This document shows positions 11,050 to 19,575 of a stretch of 41,965 nt of DNA, piece by piece. The notes under the pieces are model-generated. The model saw only the letters and a list, made by a program, of their open reading frames with translations. It did not search any database and was not told where the DNA came from. Every line of letters starts with the position of its first letter. The stretch's first letter is position 1. Source of the DNA: Ralstonia sp. TCR112 (GTDB lineage: Bacteria > Pseudomonadota > Gammaproteobacteria > Burkholderiales > Burkholderiaceae); NCBI RefSeq assembly GCF_007997035.1, contig NZ_VOSS01000049.1, positions 1 to 41,965 on the forward strand, given 5' to 3'. The position numbers and the translations under genes were made by a program.

Positions 11050-11475
11050 GCGATCAGTGTCGCATTCAAAAATGTAAGCCGAAAAATTCCAATGTGCACC
11101 CCACCTTAGTATGGAAACCTCGGCAAAGGCAGCGATTACCGATGCGATAACAAGGAGAGGAAGATCCGGTCACAATATCCTTTATATCTGATATTAGAAA
11201 CGCGAAATTCCGGTGCTATGCATAAGGTGATGAAAGCTGCCTCAACGCTTGAGGCCATCTTCTGCAACTTCTGCCCAGCGCACAGCTTGTGCGCACTATT
11301 GCAGCTACCTGATTTCCCGTAAGTGGCGCTTCCCAACTAGAGAAGGGTGCAGCATGGTCGATCGATGTCGTTTCATTGATATCCAGGCTCGCTCGCGATT
11401 GCGTTTGACTGCGACCCGAGCCTTGCCCTGCGATCAACTTGAATCGGCATTTTTACCCGACCAACCACACAAAAA
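11050..11475. other. Intergenic region without recognisable genes
   Basis: About 425 bp between the second TcmP gene and a plus-strand membrane protein gene. Short open frames on both strands lack ribosome binding sites and family features. A patch near 11180-11205 is AT-rich and could hold promoters. Confidence 0.5.
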
Positions 11476-11826
11476 ATGCAATCTATCTTCGCCAAGACTT
11501 TCGGTGGCCTATCTCGTCCTTACTACTTCCGCCACTTCCTGTTCGGGTTGCTCTTTCCCGCGTTCTTCTTCTTTGTAAGCCACGCTGGAAAACCGATTCC
11601 CTTCCCAGTCGTTCTATTTTTTATCGCCAACACGTTCCTCTATCCATACGCCAGGTTCGTGTACGAAGGCGTCATGAGCTTCATCCTCGGCAACAACATC
11701 TTCTTTGTGAATGCAATCGTGATGCTGTTTGCCAAGTTCACTACGATGTTGATTTGCTGGGCTTTCGCGGTTTTCATTGCACCAATTGGGCTGGTGTACC
11801 TGTACTTCCGTCACAGCAGGGCGTAA
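11476..11826 (+). CDS. Small multi-pass membrane protein, unknown
   Basis: A 116-aa, very hydrophobic protein with about three membrane segments (roughly residues 20-37, 42-60 and 78-108) separated by short polar loops (PYARFVYEG, LGNNIF). The basic N terminus suggests an inner-membrane protein. I recognise no family. It lies between the TcmP genes and the TnsE-like gene on the TnsE strand. The consistent hydrophobic codon pattern supports a real gene, although no strong ribosome binding site is visible. Confidence 0.55.
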   Translation: MQSIFAKTFGGLSRPYYFRHFLFGLLFPAFFFFVSHAGKPIPFPVVLFFIANTFLYPYARFVYEGVMSFILGNNIFFVNAIVMLFAKFTTMLICWAFAVFIAPIGLVYLYFRHSRA

Positions 11827-11916
11827 GCAATCGCCAATTCGTCATGGGCGCGCGGCTGTCGCAGTTGGGCAGCGCTCCGGTGCATGGCGACGGTTTGACG
11901 ACAAAATCAGAGTTGC

Positions 11917-13599
11917 ATGCTTCGTATAGACGCGTTTCCTAAGAGCGGGGACCATTGGCGCGTGGACTGGTTCGGCCCCATCGCCTTCCCCGATCGCATG
12001 TTGCGGCGGCGGCATCCATCCGTGCTGGTCTCGCTATCCAAGGCCAACGCCCAAGATGGGGCCGGTCGCTTATCGCTCCTATCGTTCCACCAAGCCGAAA
12101 GGCAAGCAACCCGATGCTGGGTTTCAGTCGGAACCACAATGCTCTTGCGCATTGGTGACCTGTGGCGCGAGCAGGGCTTGGAATCCCGCGCGGCTGACGA
12201 GGAGTTGCTTTGTGAAGATTTGGCGATCAGCCGAGACACCTGCGAACTCGTAAAAGCCGGATCGAGCTTCGAAGACGGCACTTTCATGCTGCCGCTCCAC
12301 GAGCATGCGGGACATCGCGAAAACACGCACTCCTATTGCGTCCGGGTCACGCTACCGGACGGAAAGCTCCTTGTCGTACCGTGCATGGAGCTGATCCGCT
12401 TCTACTTTGGCTCGTCCAGCGAACTCCTCAATCGGCTGTTCTCACCCCAACTCCGTAAAGAGCATCTCTACACAGGGATGCCGGCAATCGATCGGCACAA
12501 CCGGATGACGCTCCAACTTGCCGATCGTATTCCGCGCGCAAGTGCCGAGGACATCGCCCGAATCGCTGGAAGCCGACTCGCCTGGCATGCGGCCGCAAAG
12601 ATCGGTGCCTCCTGTGCACAAGCCGCGCAGGCGCGCCAGGAGATCTATCCGCAGACCCTATTTCCGTTCGAAGGAACGACAACACTGCGAGCCTCTGGGA
12701 AATGGCTGTCGCGAGGCAATGACCCAAAAGGAACGTTCCTCGTCTATCAGCTCCTGAGTTGCTCGCACCCGTTCCCTTTCAAGTCATTGCGATTCCGCGT
12801 GACGGGCACAAAGAAAGCTCGCAGTGCCAGCATGGCGCCCGATTCCCCACCACAGGAAGCCATACCCCCAGCCCGGAGAACCAAGGAACCTTCCAAAATC
12901 AGCCTGGAGGAGCATGATCCTTCATCGCAGCTTGCTCCAGCTACGATGCCCGTGCGCAGCAATCGGCGGTTCGTCGACCTGGAGGACAAATGGGTCTTCG
13001 CTGACAGAGCCATTGCCGGACAAAAGCCTCGAGCCAGCGCTTCGTCCGGTGACCCGATCAGTGAGCATGCGATCGGCGAACCCGGCTCCACGAAGCGCAT
13101 CCGAGAAGCGCAGATCGTCGAAGGCGACAACGAGGTTCCAGACCCACCCGCATTCCTGGAACACGCCGTCAAAGCGCTATCCACACTGGACGACGCCTCC
13201 GTGCGAGTCCTGACGGCGAGCCGTGATGATGGATGGTCCGTCCCGATGCCACTGATCGCGGACGAAGACGGGGTACTGGACGAACATCTGCTGGTTCCGG
13301 ATGACAAACACCGGCTGAAGCGTGTAGCCGCCTTCGCTGTTTCTTCAAAGGAGGCATCCACGTTGCTCATGGTTCACGAAGCCAGCCCACCTATTTCGTT
13401 TGCCGTCCCCTTGCAGAACAAAGGTGACGAAGCGATTCAACGTGCGATTCAGGCGGCGACGGAAGCCTTCATCTCGGTCCAGAACGGCACCGATTATCAG
13501 GTGATGGCCTTGGAGCACACCCAGGTCAATGCTCCCGACGAATTGCGTTCTTGGATCTCAATGCAGCTGTACCACGCGGCCATCGCGTATCTGCGGTGA
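11917..13599 (+). CDS. TnsE-like transposition targeting protein (candidate)
   Basis: A 560-aa protein whose order of segments recalls Tn7 TnsE (about 540 aa): a beta-rich N-terminal half with KLLVVPCMELIRFYFGSSSE, like the HIPQLELARSLF region of TnsE; a helical stretch (ARIAGSRLAWHAAAKIG); FEGTTTLRASGKWL and LSCSHPFPFKSLRF; a Pro/Ser/Glu-rich linker (about 305-420); and a C-terminal domain with FLEHAVKALSTL, RLKRVAAFAVSS and TLLMVHEA resembling the TnsE C-terminal fold. In Tn7, TnsE directs insertion to replicating or conjugating DNA. The comparison is from memory, so the call is tentative. It converges with tniQ and the reading frames overlap by 42 bp; in Tn7 tnsE is co-directional with tnsABCD. 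Confidence 0.55.
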   Translation: MLRIDAFPKSGDHWRVDWFGPIAFPDRMLRRRHPSVLVSLSKANAQDGAGRLSLLSFHQAERQATRCWVSVGTTMLLRIGDLWREQGLESRAADEELLCEDLAISRDTCELVKAGSSFEDGTFMLPLHEHAGHRENTHSYCVRVTLPDGKLLVVPCMELIRFYFGSSSELLNRLFSPQLRKEHLYTGMPAIDRHNRMTLQLADRIPRASAEDIARIAGSRLAWHAAAKIGASCAQAAQARQEIYPQTLFPFEGTTTLRASGKWLSRGNDPKGTFLVYQLLSCSHPFPFKSLRFRVTGTKKARSASMAPDSPPQEAIPPARRTKEPSKISLEEHDPSSQLAPATMPVRSNRRFVDLEDKWVFADRAIAGQKPRASASSGDPISEHAIGEPGSTKRIREAQIVEGDNEVPDPPAFLEHAVKALSTLDDASVRVLTASRDDGWSVPMPLIADEDGVLDEHLLVPDDKHRLKRVAAFAVSSKEASTLLMVHEASPPISFAVPLQNKGDEAIQRAIQAATEAFISVQNGTDYQVMALEHTQVNAPDELRSWISMQLYHAAIAYLR

Positions 13600-14628
13600 G
13601 CTGCCATCTGCCATTGGCAGCTCTGCAAGCGAATCGCAACGCCTCTGGACACCAGCCTCCAGTCGGGGCTGCGTCAAGATGCCTTTGATGAACCGATGGT
13701 GTAGTGGAGCGACAGGCTTGACCGGCCGCTCATGCGCATCGGGATCGTATTGAAGAAGCCAGAGGGACCACAGCAGCACCGCATGCCGTGTCACCACAGA
13801 TTGCAGTTCCAGTGCCGGTTTTCTGGCCTGCTCAATCTCCAAGTCGGAGTAGCCGAAGCGGCACGCTAGGCAATTGCAGAGACGCGGCTTGGCCTTGCCC
13901 GACAACACCGTCACTGCCATAGCGTGTAGACGCTCCAACAAACCTGGCGGACCCACTGTGTTCACGACAGAAAGGTCGCGCGTCAACTGCTGTAACGTGG
14001 GAAGGAAACCACTTCCGCGGTCGTCTACGACGGGCGCCTCCGCCAATCGGAGATCGAAGTCGCAGTTGTGGCAATAGCAAATGCCGTCGGTTTCCGCATG
14101 ACACCAGTTTGTATCGACCCTCTGAACAAACAAGCAAGCGCCACAGCTTGGGCACCGATCAAGCAACAAACATTGGTGCCGCTCACAGAAGGTTTGAAGT
14201 GCAACTCTCCAGCAGAGACGGAAATACGGTACCGGATCACTCCTCAGACAGTACGGGCAGAACTGAAGACCTGGACCGAGCCGGGCACTCCGCGGCAGAT
14301 TGATGGCGATCACCCAAGGGAGGAATCCCCCAACGTGAAACTGTGGGTAAAGCGTCCCCTCGTAGACACGCAGCGTGGCCTGATGCACTGATTCCAGATG
14401 GGCCCCCGTGTGCAACGCCAGTGCTTCCAGAAGGGGGGTGGGACTGCGTCGGTCGATATCCATCGTCAACGCCAGAGCCGTGGGTCCGAGCGCCGCATTG
14501 CAGAACGGCATCACACCCATTCCATGGCCATGCGCTAGTCGCACAATCCAGCTCGAAAGAAGCTCACCGGGTATGGGCTTGTATCGTATCGGCCAGAGTT
14601 GCGTCTTCGCACATAACCACGCTTTCAT
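13558..14628 (-). CDS. tniQ: TniQ/TnsD-family target-site selector
   Basis: A 356-aa TniQ protein, which in Tn7-like elements chooses the target by DNA recognition and recruits TnsC. The family zinc-binding pattern is present: CPYC (124-127), CERH (148-151) and CPSC (159-162), with a further Cys/His-rich stretch (CHAETDGICYCHNC) after it. The N terminus PGELLSSWIVRLAHGHG is also typical. It is shorter than Tn7 TnsD (508 aa) but has room for a C-terminal DNA-binding part. Its ATG overlaps the tnsC stop by 4 nt (ATGA), so it is the last gene of the tnsABC-tniQ operon. Confidence 0.9.
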   Translation of the reverse strand: MKAWLCAKTQLWPIRYKPIPGELLSSWIVRLAHGHGMGVMPFCNAALGPTALALTMDIDRRSPTPLLEALALHTGAHLESVHQATLRVYEGTLYPQFHVGGFLPWVIAINLPRSARLGPGLQFCPYCLRSDPVPYFRLCWRVALQTFCERHQCLLLDRCPSCGACLFVQRVDTNWCHAETDGICYCHNCDFDLRLAEAPVVDDRGSGFLPTLQQLTRDLSVVNTVGPPGLLERLHAMAVTVLSGKAKPRLCNCLACRFGYSDLEIEQARKPALELQSVVTRHAVLLWSLWLLQYDPDAHERPVKPVAPLHHRFIKGILTQPRLEAGVQRRCDSLAELPMADGSSPQIRDGRVVQLH

Positions 14629-15530
14629 AGCCTCCGCCTGTACGTCTTGCGCTTAGAGGGTGGCACCCAATCCAACGCATCGAGCTGCTTTTCGGTAATC
14701 ACTTCCTCGCCGGAACGAATGGCGTCAACCGCCGCCACCTTCACGAGGTCGAAGATGTCACCAAGAGTGGATTCGCTCTTCACATAGATCGCCTGCATCA
14801 TATCGGGGTAATGCAGACCTGACGGCTTGCGCAGCGGTGTCCGGCGCTCTAGGGTCTTCAGCAACGTCCCTAGCTGCCGGCCAGGCGTCCAACTGGGCAT
14901 CTCGATCGGGACGAATCGACTCGACATCTGCGGATCAGCGTTGAACGCGTTGTAGGCTTCTTCGATTCCTGAGGCGACGATGCTGATCTTCGCCTCATTG
15001 CTCAGGGTTTTGAGAGCATTGCGAAATTCGCGCTGCTTGGTGAGGCCGCCGGCAATCAGGTGGTGAATCTCGTCGATGATGAGGATGCGCACATCCATCT
15101 CACCAAAGAGACGTTTGACCTGCGAGTACTTTTCATAGGCGGGAGCCGTCGGCTTGTACGGCGTCATCAGACTATCCATGATCCGGCTATAGAAGTCGGA
15201 CAGCTCGGGCTTCGGTGGCGCGTCGACCATCACCACCGGACACCGAGTTACCTCCTTATTGGGGTCCAAATCGGGAGGGTGGTCTCCGCGAAACCGCTCA
15301 AGAATAGACGTCTTGCCGCTGTATGAGGGGCCTACGATGAGATAGCTCGGCATCCTCGTCACCTTTGGATAGTCGAGCAAATCCTCCAGCTTCTGAAGTG
15401 TCGTCTTCGCATGGTCGAGGGGTAGCCAGGTGCCCGTCAGGATCTCTCGAATCCGATCCTTGTCCGGCAGCGCCAGATGCTTCTGTGCCGCCGGACTGAG
15501 ATGAGCGTACTCAGTCATCATGCTATTCAT
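14625..15530 (-). CDS. tnsC: TnsC/TniB-type AAA+ transposition regulator
   Basis: A 301-aa ATPase that bridges target selector and transposase. Walker A is GPSYSGKT (67-74) and Walker B is RILIIDEIHHL (D153, E154). Its length is closer to TniB of Tn5053 than to Tn7 TnsC (555 aa), so it lacks the long terminal extensions that contact TnsA/TnsB and TnsD in Tn7. The start overlaps the end of tnsB by 8 nt and the end overlaps tniQ by 4 nt, indicating tight translational coupling. Confidence 0.92.
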   Translation of the reverse strand: MNSMMTEYAHLSPAAQKHLALPDKDRIREILTGTWLPLDHAKTTLQKLEDLLDYPKVTRMPSYLIVGPSYSGKTSILERFRGDHPPDLDPNKEVTRCPVVMVDAPPKPELSDFYSRIMDSLMTPYKPTAPAYEKYSQVKRLFGEMDVRILIIDEIHHLIAGGLTKQREFRNALKTLSNEAKISIVASGIEEAYNAFNADPQMSSRFVPIEMPSWTPGRQLGTLLKTLERRTPLRKPSGLHYPDMMQAIYVKSESTLGDIFDLVKVAAVDAIRSGEEVITEKQLDALDWVPPSKRKTYRRRL

Positions 15531-17445
15531 CGTCGCTCAGCGGTTGGATATCGTCAGGGTCGTATCCCCGGATTGCCGGCGCGGATCTGGAAGGCTCCAC
15601 CTTCGAAGCCCGGGGCAGGTCTTGAGACTTCCGCGCGCGAGCCTTGTCCTGCTGCTTGCGTTGCTGCTCAGCGCGCCGCGCCGCCTTGGTCTTCGCAGCC
15701 GCAGCCTCTTCTAGTTCGCGCTGTCGTGCGATCAGCGCAAACAAATCCCGCTCGCTGTAGTCCTTCATGCCCGCCGCCTTTGCTGCACTCTTGGCCGCAC
15801 GGATTTCCCAAATACTTGCCGGCGGCAAGCTCGAATCTCGGTAGGGAATCGACTGATAACGTTTGAGATCAGTATCGAAGAAGTACAACACACTCATGTC
15901 GCGCGGGTCATAGCGGAACCGAAACTGCTTGCCTCGCTTGGGGTTGTCTGGATCACGCTCGCCCACCCATGGCCGCAAAACGTCGTGGAAGTAGTGAATT
16001 CCGTTCTCTCTGACGCCATCACCCTGTATCGTTCGCTCGGTATAGGGCATGAAGTCGATGCGAACCTTCTCAGCATCGGTCAGTATTGGCGGTATTCCGC
16101 GCCCCATTTTTCCTCGCGTGCCGAGAATGCCTTCACGCCATTTGGTCATTGGCGTCGTCCCAATGCCGGAGTGCACGTCTCGGTGATATCGGGCGAACAT
16201 AAGAACGAGCCACTTCTCCAGCTCGTCGAAAGTCATGCAGGCATTGCCCTCGGCATCGTATTCCCCTTTCTGTTGAGGGTTCGCGAAGGTTGCGCCCTTT
16301 AGCCCTTTCAACTCCTCCGATACGGTCCCCATGAGTCGCTCGATATGTGCACCATAGCGAGGCTGCTTTACGGGCCGTAGGTGAATATCGATGTGGTACT
16401 CCCGGGTGGCGACGGCCAGCATCTTGCCTCTGAATTCCTTGGCATTGTCCATATGGAGTACATCCATGGGGCCATGGAAAGGCCACTCGATATCGCCACA
16501 ACCCTGCCTTGCCATCCAATCACTCTTGGGTAGGATGGCGTGCGAAATGCACATGCCTGCAGACATCGCCGAAGGAGGATCCAAAGACAGATACATGCCC
16601 AAACAAACGCGACTGAAGACGTCGATTGCCAACGTGATCCACGCCCGACCGATCGGCTTGCGGTGCTTGTCGTCAACGATGATGACCGGCAACAAGGTGT
16701 GATCGACTTGAACGATCGCGAGCGGGTACTCAGCATCCGGAATTGATCCGATGTTCACGCGAAACCGTTGCTCTGCGGCGCGGCGGCCCTCCCGGCGCTT
16801 AAGCGATTCCCGTTCATCCAACCAACCTAGATGCCGGTAGATGGTCGAGACAGCGGGAAGAGGATCGAGCTCCGCAACGTGGCAGCGGCGACGGATCTCC
16901 CGGGCGGCCTTCGCTACAGAGGGCCTTTGCTGGGTCAGGTACTGTTCTTGAACGTAGTCGTCCAAGATCAGCTTCACTTCTGGTGCGAGCCGACTGCGCC
17001 CGCGGCCACCGTCCTTGGGCGTCGGTATCAGGGAAGACAACAGTTCGGAATCTGAGTACGCACTCAGCCAGTTATAGAGCGTCGGGACACTTACGCCTGC
17101 GTTAGCAGCCACAGCAACGTAGTCCGCCTTTGTCCGATTCCGTCTCCGGTCAAGCAGGGGACTAATGGTATCCAGGCGGCTTTGCGCGATCTCCCAGGCG
17201 TCGTTCGATACGTCTTCGAGATCGACCTGATCTCGGGGCTCGGGCGAGTTGTCACTGCCTTTGAACGGAGTCTTAAGCGACCCCACGTTCAGGATGACCG
17301 TCTCTCCTGACGCCACCTCGCGTGCAAGAACCTTGTCCAAGTCGGCATAGCGGAGAATTGTGTACGTCCGCCCATCATGACTAACGCTGCTGCCTTTCCT
17401 GATATGCAGAACAGTTGGCGTCTTTGCTAACGGCTTGCTTGCCAT
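15523..17445 (-). CDS. tnsB: TnsB-type DDE transposase
   Basis: A 640-aa transposase of the Mu/Tn7 integrase superfamily. An N-terminal bipartite DNA-binding part (about 80-235, with a helix-turn-helix near GVSVPTLYNWL) is followed by the catalytic core: Asp248 in IVQVDHT, Asp333 in HMDNAKEF and Glu369 in AHIERLMG. A Mu-type C-terminal barrel follows, ending in a charged helix rich in Ala, Arg, Lys and Gln (about 585-620), where TnsC would be contacted. It should cut the 3' ends and join them to target DNA, and bind the repeats at 4488-4536 and 31409-31489. It begins 3 bp after the tnsA stop. Confidence 0.95.
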   Translation of the reverse strand: MASKPLAKTPTVLHIRKGSSVSHDGRTYTILRYADLDKVLAREVASGETVILNVGSLKTPFKGSDNSPEPRDQVDLEDVSNDAWEIAQSRLDTISPLLDRRRNRTKADYVAVAANAGVSVPTLYNWLSAYSDSELLSSLIPTPKDGGRGRSRLAPEVKLILDDYVQEQYLTQQRPSVAKAAREIRRRCHVAELDPLPAVSTIYRHLGWLDERESLKRREGRRAAEQRFRVNIGSIPDAEYPLAIVQVDHTLLPVIIVDDKHRKPIGRAWITLAIDVFSRVCLGMYLSLDPPSAMSAGMCISHAILPKSDWMARQGCGDIEWPFHGPMDVLHMDNAKEFRGKMLAVATREYHIDIHLRPVKQPRYGAHIERLMGTVSEELKGLKGATFANPQQKGEYDAEGNACMTFDELEKWLVLMFARYHRDVHSGIGTTPMTKWREGILGTRGKMGRGIPPILTDAEKVRIDFMPYTERTIQGDGVRENGIHYFHDVLRPWVGERDPDNPKRGKQFRFRYDPRDMSVLYFFDTDLKRYQSIPYRDSSLPPASIWEIRAAKSAAKAAGMKDYSERDLFALIARQRELEEAAAAKTKAARRAEQQRKQQDKARARKSQDLPRASKVEPSRSAPAIRGYDPDDIQPLSDDE

Positions 17446-17448
17446 GGC

Positions 17449-18096
17449 CTAGCTCGGTAGAGATAGCTGCGTGCTTTCCGACAGCGGAACCTGCAGATCC
17501 GCTTGAATTGCGCCATGCGCGACAAGATGCCAAAGCACGGGAATCCAAACTGCACGTACCTCCAACCTGTCGGTCAAGCTGTCGAGCAACGCAAGCGGCG
17601 TTGTTGGACTGCCCACCTGACGCATCGCCTCAAGCAAGCGCTCAACAGCAGCCGGGTCAGCGGGCGTATGACGGTACCGGTGCAAGAATTTCAGGTTCTC
17701 GATACGAGGCGTCCTGATATCCAGTTCTGTTCGGGTAATGAAGATCCAGCCTCGCTCTTCCGCAAACGCTGCTGCCGCCGCAAACTTCTCTTGGTATTCC
17801 TCAGCGTGTCGCTCAAGGTGCTCCTGAATTTTGATTTCCACCAACTCTGGCGGTCGCTGGATTCCAGAAGACGTGGGGCGATATGTCACCAGCAGATCTG
17901 GGACATAGCTTCGACCTCGGGACAATGGGATTTCGACGGGCTGCACGTCGTACGATTCGAGGTGAGGATCCGAGTCCAACATGAGCATGTACTCCTTTTC
18001 CAAGATCGACTCGAACTCGAAGACCTCGTCCGCGTGCGGCGAGGCGTGGCGTCCAGTGACAAACAGGTAATTCTTGGGGATCCGGCGGACCGGCAT
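17449..18096 (-). CDS. tnsA: TnsA-type endonuclease
   Basis: A 215-aa restriction-like endonuclease that cuts the 5' ends of the element so that it leaves by cut-and-paste. The PD-(D/E)xK residues are visible: the Glu-rich FESILEKEY (about 28-36), Asp67 in YVPDLLV and ELVEIKIQE (about 85-92). FITRTELD and the C-terminal helical region are also family-like. The ATG at 18096 has GGAG 8 nt upstream; a TTG four codons earlier is less likely. It is the first gene of the transposition operon. TnsA separates this element from the Tn5053/Tn402 group. Confidence 0.88.
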   Translation of the reverse strand: MPVRRIPKNYLFVTGRHASPHADEVFEFESILEKEYMLMLDSDPHLESYDVQPVEIPLSRGRSYVPDLLVTYRPTSSGIQRPPELVEIKIQEHLERHAEEYQEKFAAAAAFAEERGWIFITRTELDIRTPRIENLKFLHRYRHTPADPAAVERLLEAMRQVGSPTTPLALLDSLTDRLEVRAVWIPVLWHLVAHGAIQADLQVPLSESTQLSLPS

Positions 18097-18661
18097 AAAG
18101 CGCTCCAAAAATCACACATCCGTGGAATCTTGCTTTCCCCACCCTGACTTGTCGACCCTCCATCGCGAGGGGCTCACGTAATGAGCGCATTGCAGTCTAG
18201 GTCGGGCAACGGTGCTTATGTAGTGCGCATATGGCAGTCAAGCCATTGCAGGTGCAAGCTGGCGCCTAGCCAACATGGCAGGTCTGCATCAGCAAGACGG
18301 CTGAATCGCTTCGATGAATGCCCTATAAATGGTGCAAACAAGCGGCGAAAGTTGCATAAATTGAGCAAGCGGCGATGAAAGATCTGCCGAAATGGGCTCT
18401 GCGCGGCTCTCTGGAGGTGCCCCTTCGTCATCCCGTCATCGGTCTGGACAACCGTTTGTCGCCGGGTCACTCCACTGCATCAACTTCACTGGTCAGTCCG
18501 ACAATTTTCGCGGGCGGTTGACAAACACACACGGCGGATCGAACTGTTCAATCGAGAAAGCGCAGTCGAGCATCGGGACGACTGCCGGCATGGAAAGGCG
18601 CCTAATGACCTACCCAAAAGCTCTGGGACTCCCCCCCTTTTGAACAGATGAGGTACCAATC
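18097..18661. other. Long spacer upstream of tnsA
   Basis: About 565 bp between divergent tnsA and the small gene at 18662, with no convincing gene. It must contain the tnsA promoter. Two direct copies of CAAGCGGCGA (18339-18348 and 18366-18375), 27 bp apart, lie in an AT-richer patch and could be regulatory. I looked for an older transposon end here and found no match to the terminal repeats. Confidence 0.5.
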
Positions 18662-18922
18662 GTGCGACTGATCGAACCGGATGAACAACGGGAATTTCTT
18701 GCAACCTTGCAGCGCAACGGTCAGGCAGAAGATGACTTCGAACTTCTTGAAGTAGATACGACTGACCCAAAAGGCGACGAGAACCTCGGTTTGCAGGGCT
18801 ACGTGACGGTAACCCGACTATCAACCAAAATTACAAGGGAATACCCACTCGGCGATGGAGCCGATTGGGTCCAGCATTTCAGGAAAGATATCGAAGCCGG
18901 CGCGTTCAATCAGTTGGAATGA
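18662..18922 (+). CDS. Small conserved protein, paralogue of the gene at 23396
   Basis: An 86-aa acidic cytoplasmic protein starting at a GTG with GAGGT upstream. It aligns along its length with the 85-aa product at 23396-23653: xRNGxxxDxFE/D near the start, a YVTVTRLSTKITREY segment matching CITVRMGKTAREY, and WVQHFRKDIEAGAF matching WVIDFEDDIRSRVF. Function unknown. Two copies in one element suggest expansion of a stress-related small protein family. Confidence 0.65.
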   Translation: MRLIEPDEQREFLATLQRNGQAEDDFELLEVDTTDPKGDENLGLQGYVTVTRLSTKITREYPLGDGADWVQHFRKDIEAGAFNQLE

Positions 18923-19008
18923 GTCTCGCATGCCGTTTTGACGCTGGCCACCTACCCCACGTGAAAACGAGACAGTTTGCGTTTGGGTCAAGAACCGAAA
19001 ACTCTCTC

Positions 19009-19530
19009 ATGAGCAGCCTTCTGGATTGGATCGAAAAGCATCCCGCGCTAGCGGCGTGGGTACAGGCAGTCGCCATCATTGTCGCGATTGCGGGAACGTG
19101 GCTGGCAGGTTGGCTCCTTCAGCGCACGGAAAGGCGAATGGAGAGGCGCACATTGGCGAAAGCGGTGAGCGAAATTGCCATGGCGGCAGAGGAGCTGGTA
19201 CGACGCGTTATCAGCGAGCTGCCCGATAAGCAAGCCGTCAGCGCGATCGCCACAGGAGAAAGGTCATTCGATATTCGCGCGATTGATGAGCTTGAAGCTG
19301 CGATCGCCGCAATTCAGTTGCACAACCTCAGTACCCCTGAACTCGTGCGCGATGTCATCGCATTGCTTGCCAACATTCGTCAGCTTAGAGAACAACTGGC
19401 CAATGCAATCGCGACGCATCATCGTATGGACGCGGCGCATTTCAGCGAGTTCTTAGACACGCTGACGAAGGTCCACGCGGTGATCACTAAAATCAGTGTA
19501 AGCATTGCGACGCACGTGAGCCAAATCTAA
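19009..19530 (+). CDS. Single-pass membrane protein with helical cytoplasmic tail
   Basis: A 173-aa protein with one membrane segment near the N terminus (AWVQAVAIIVAIAGTWLAGWL, about 15-35), then a positively charged stretch (QRTERRMERRTLAK) and a long, mostly helical region with many Ala, Glu and Leu. I recognise no family; the design resembles phage or envelope hypothetical proteins. The ATG at 19009 puts the membrane segment at the start; the frame is open upstream but overlaps the preceding gene. It is followed 45 bp later by the AI-2E-type permease. Confidence 0.6.
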   Translation: MSSLLDWIEKHPALAAWVQAVAIIVAIAGTWLAGWLLQRTERRMERRTLAKAVSEIAMAAEELVRRVISELPDKQAVSAIATGERSFDIRAIDELEAAIAAIQLHNLSTPELVRDVIALLANIRQLREQLANAIATHHRMDAAHFSEFLDTLTKVHAVITKISVSIATHVSQI

Positions 19531-19575
19531 CGATCGGGGTTCGCTTTGCTACAGCCCCGACAAGGAGGAATCGTC

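Noticed and set aside
18097-18661. An older internal transposon end next to tnsA
   Set aside because: No TGT terminus with TAGAAAATAxCGAAG-type sites could be found.
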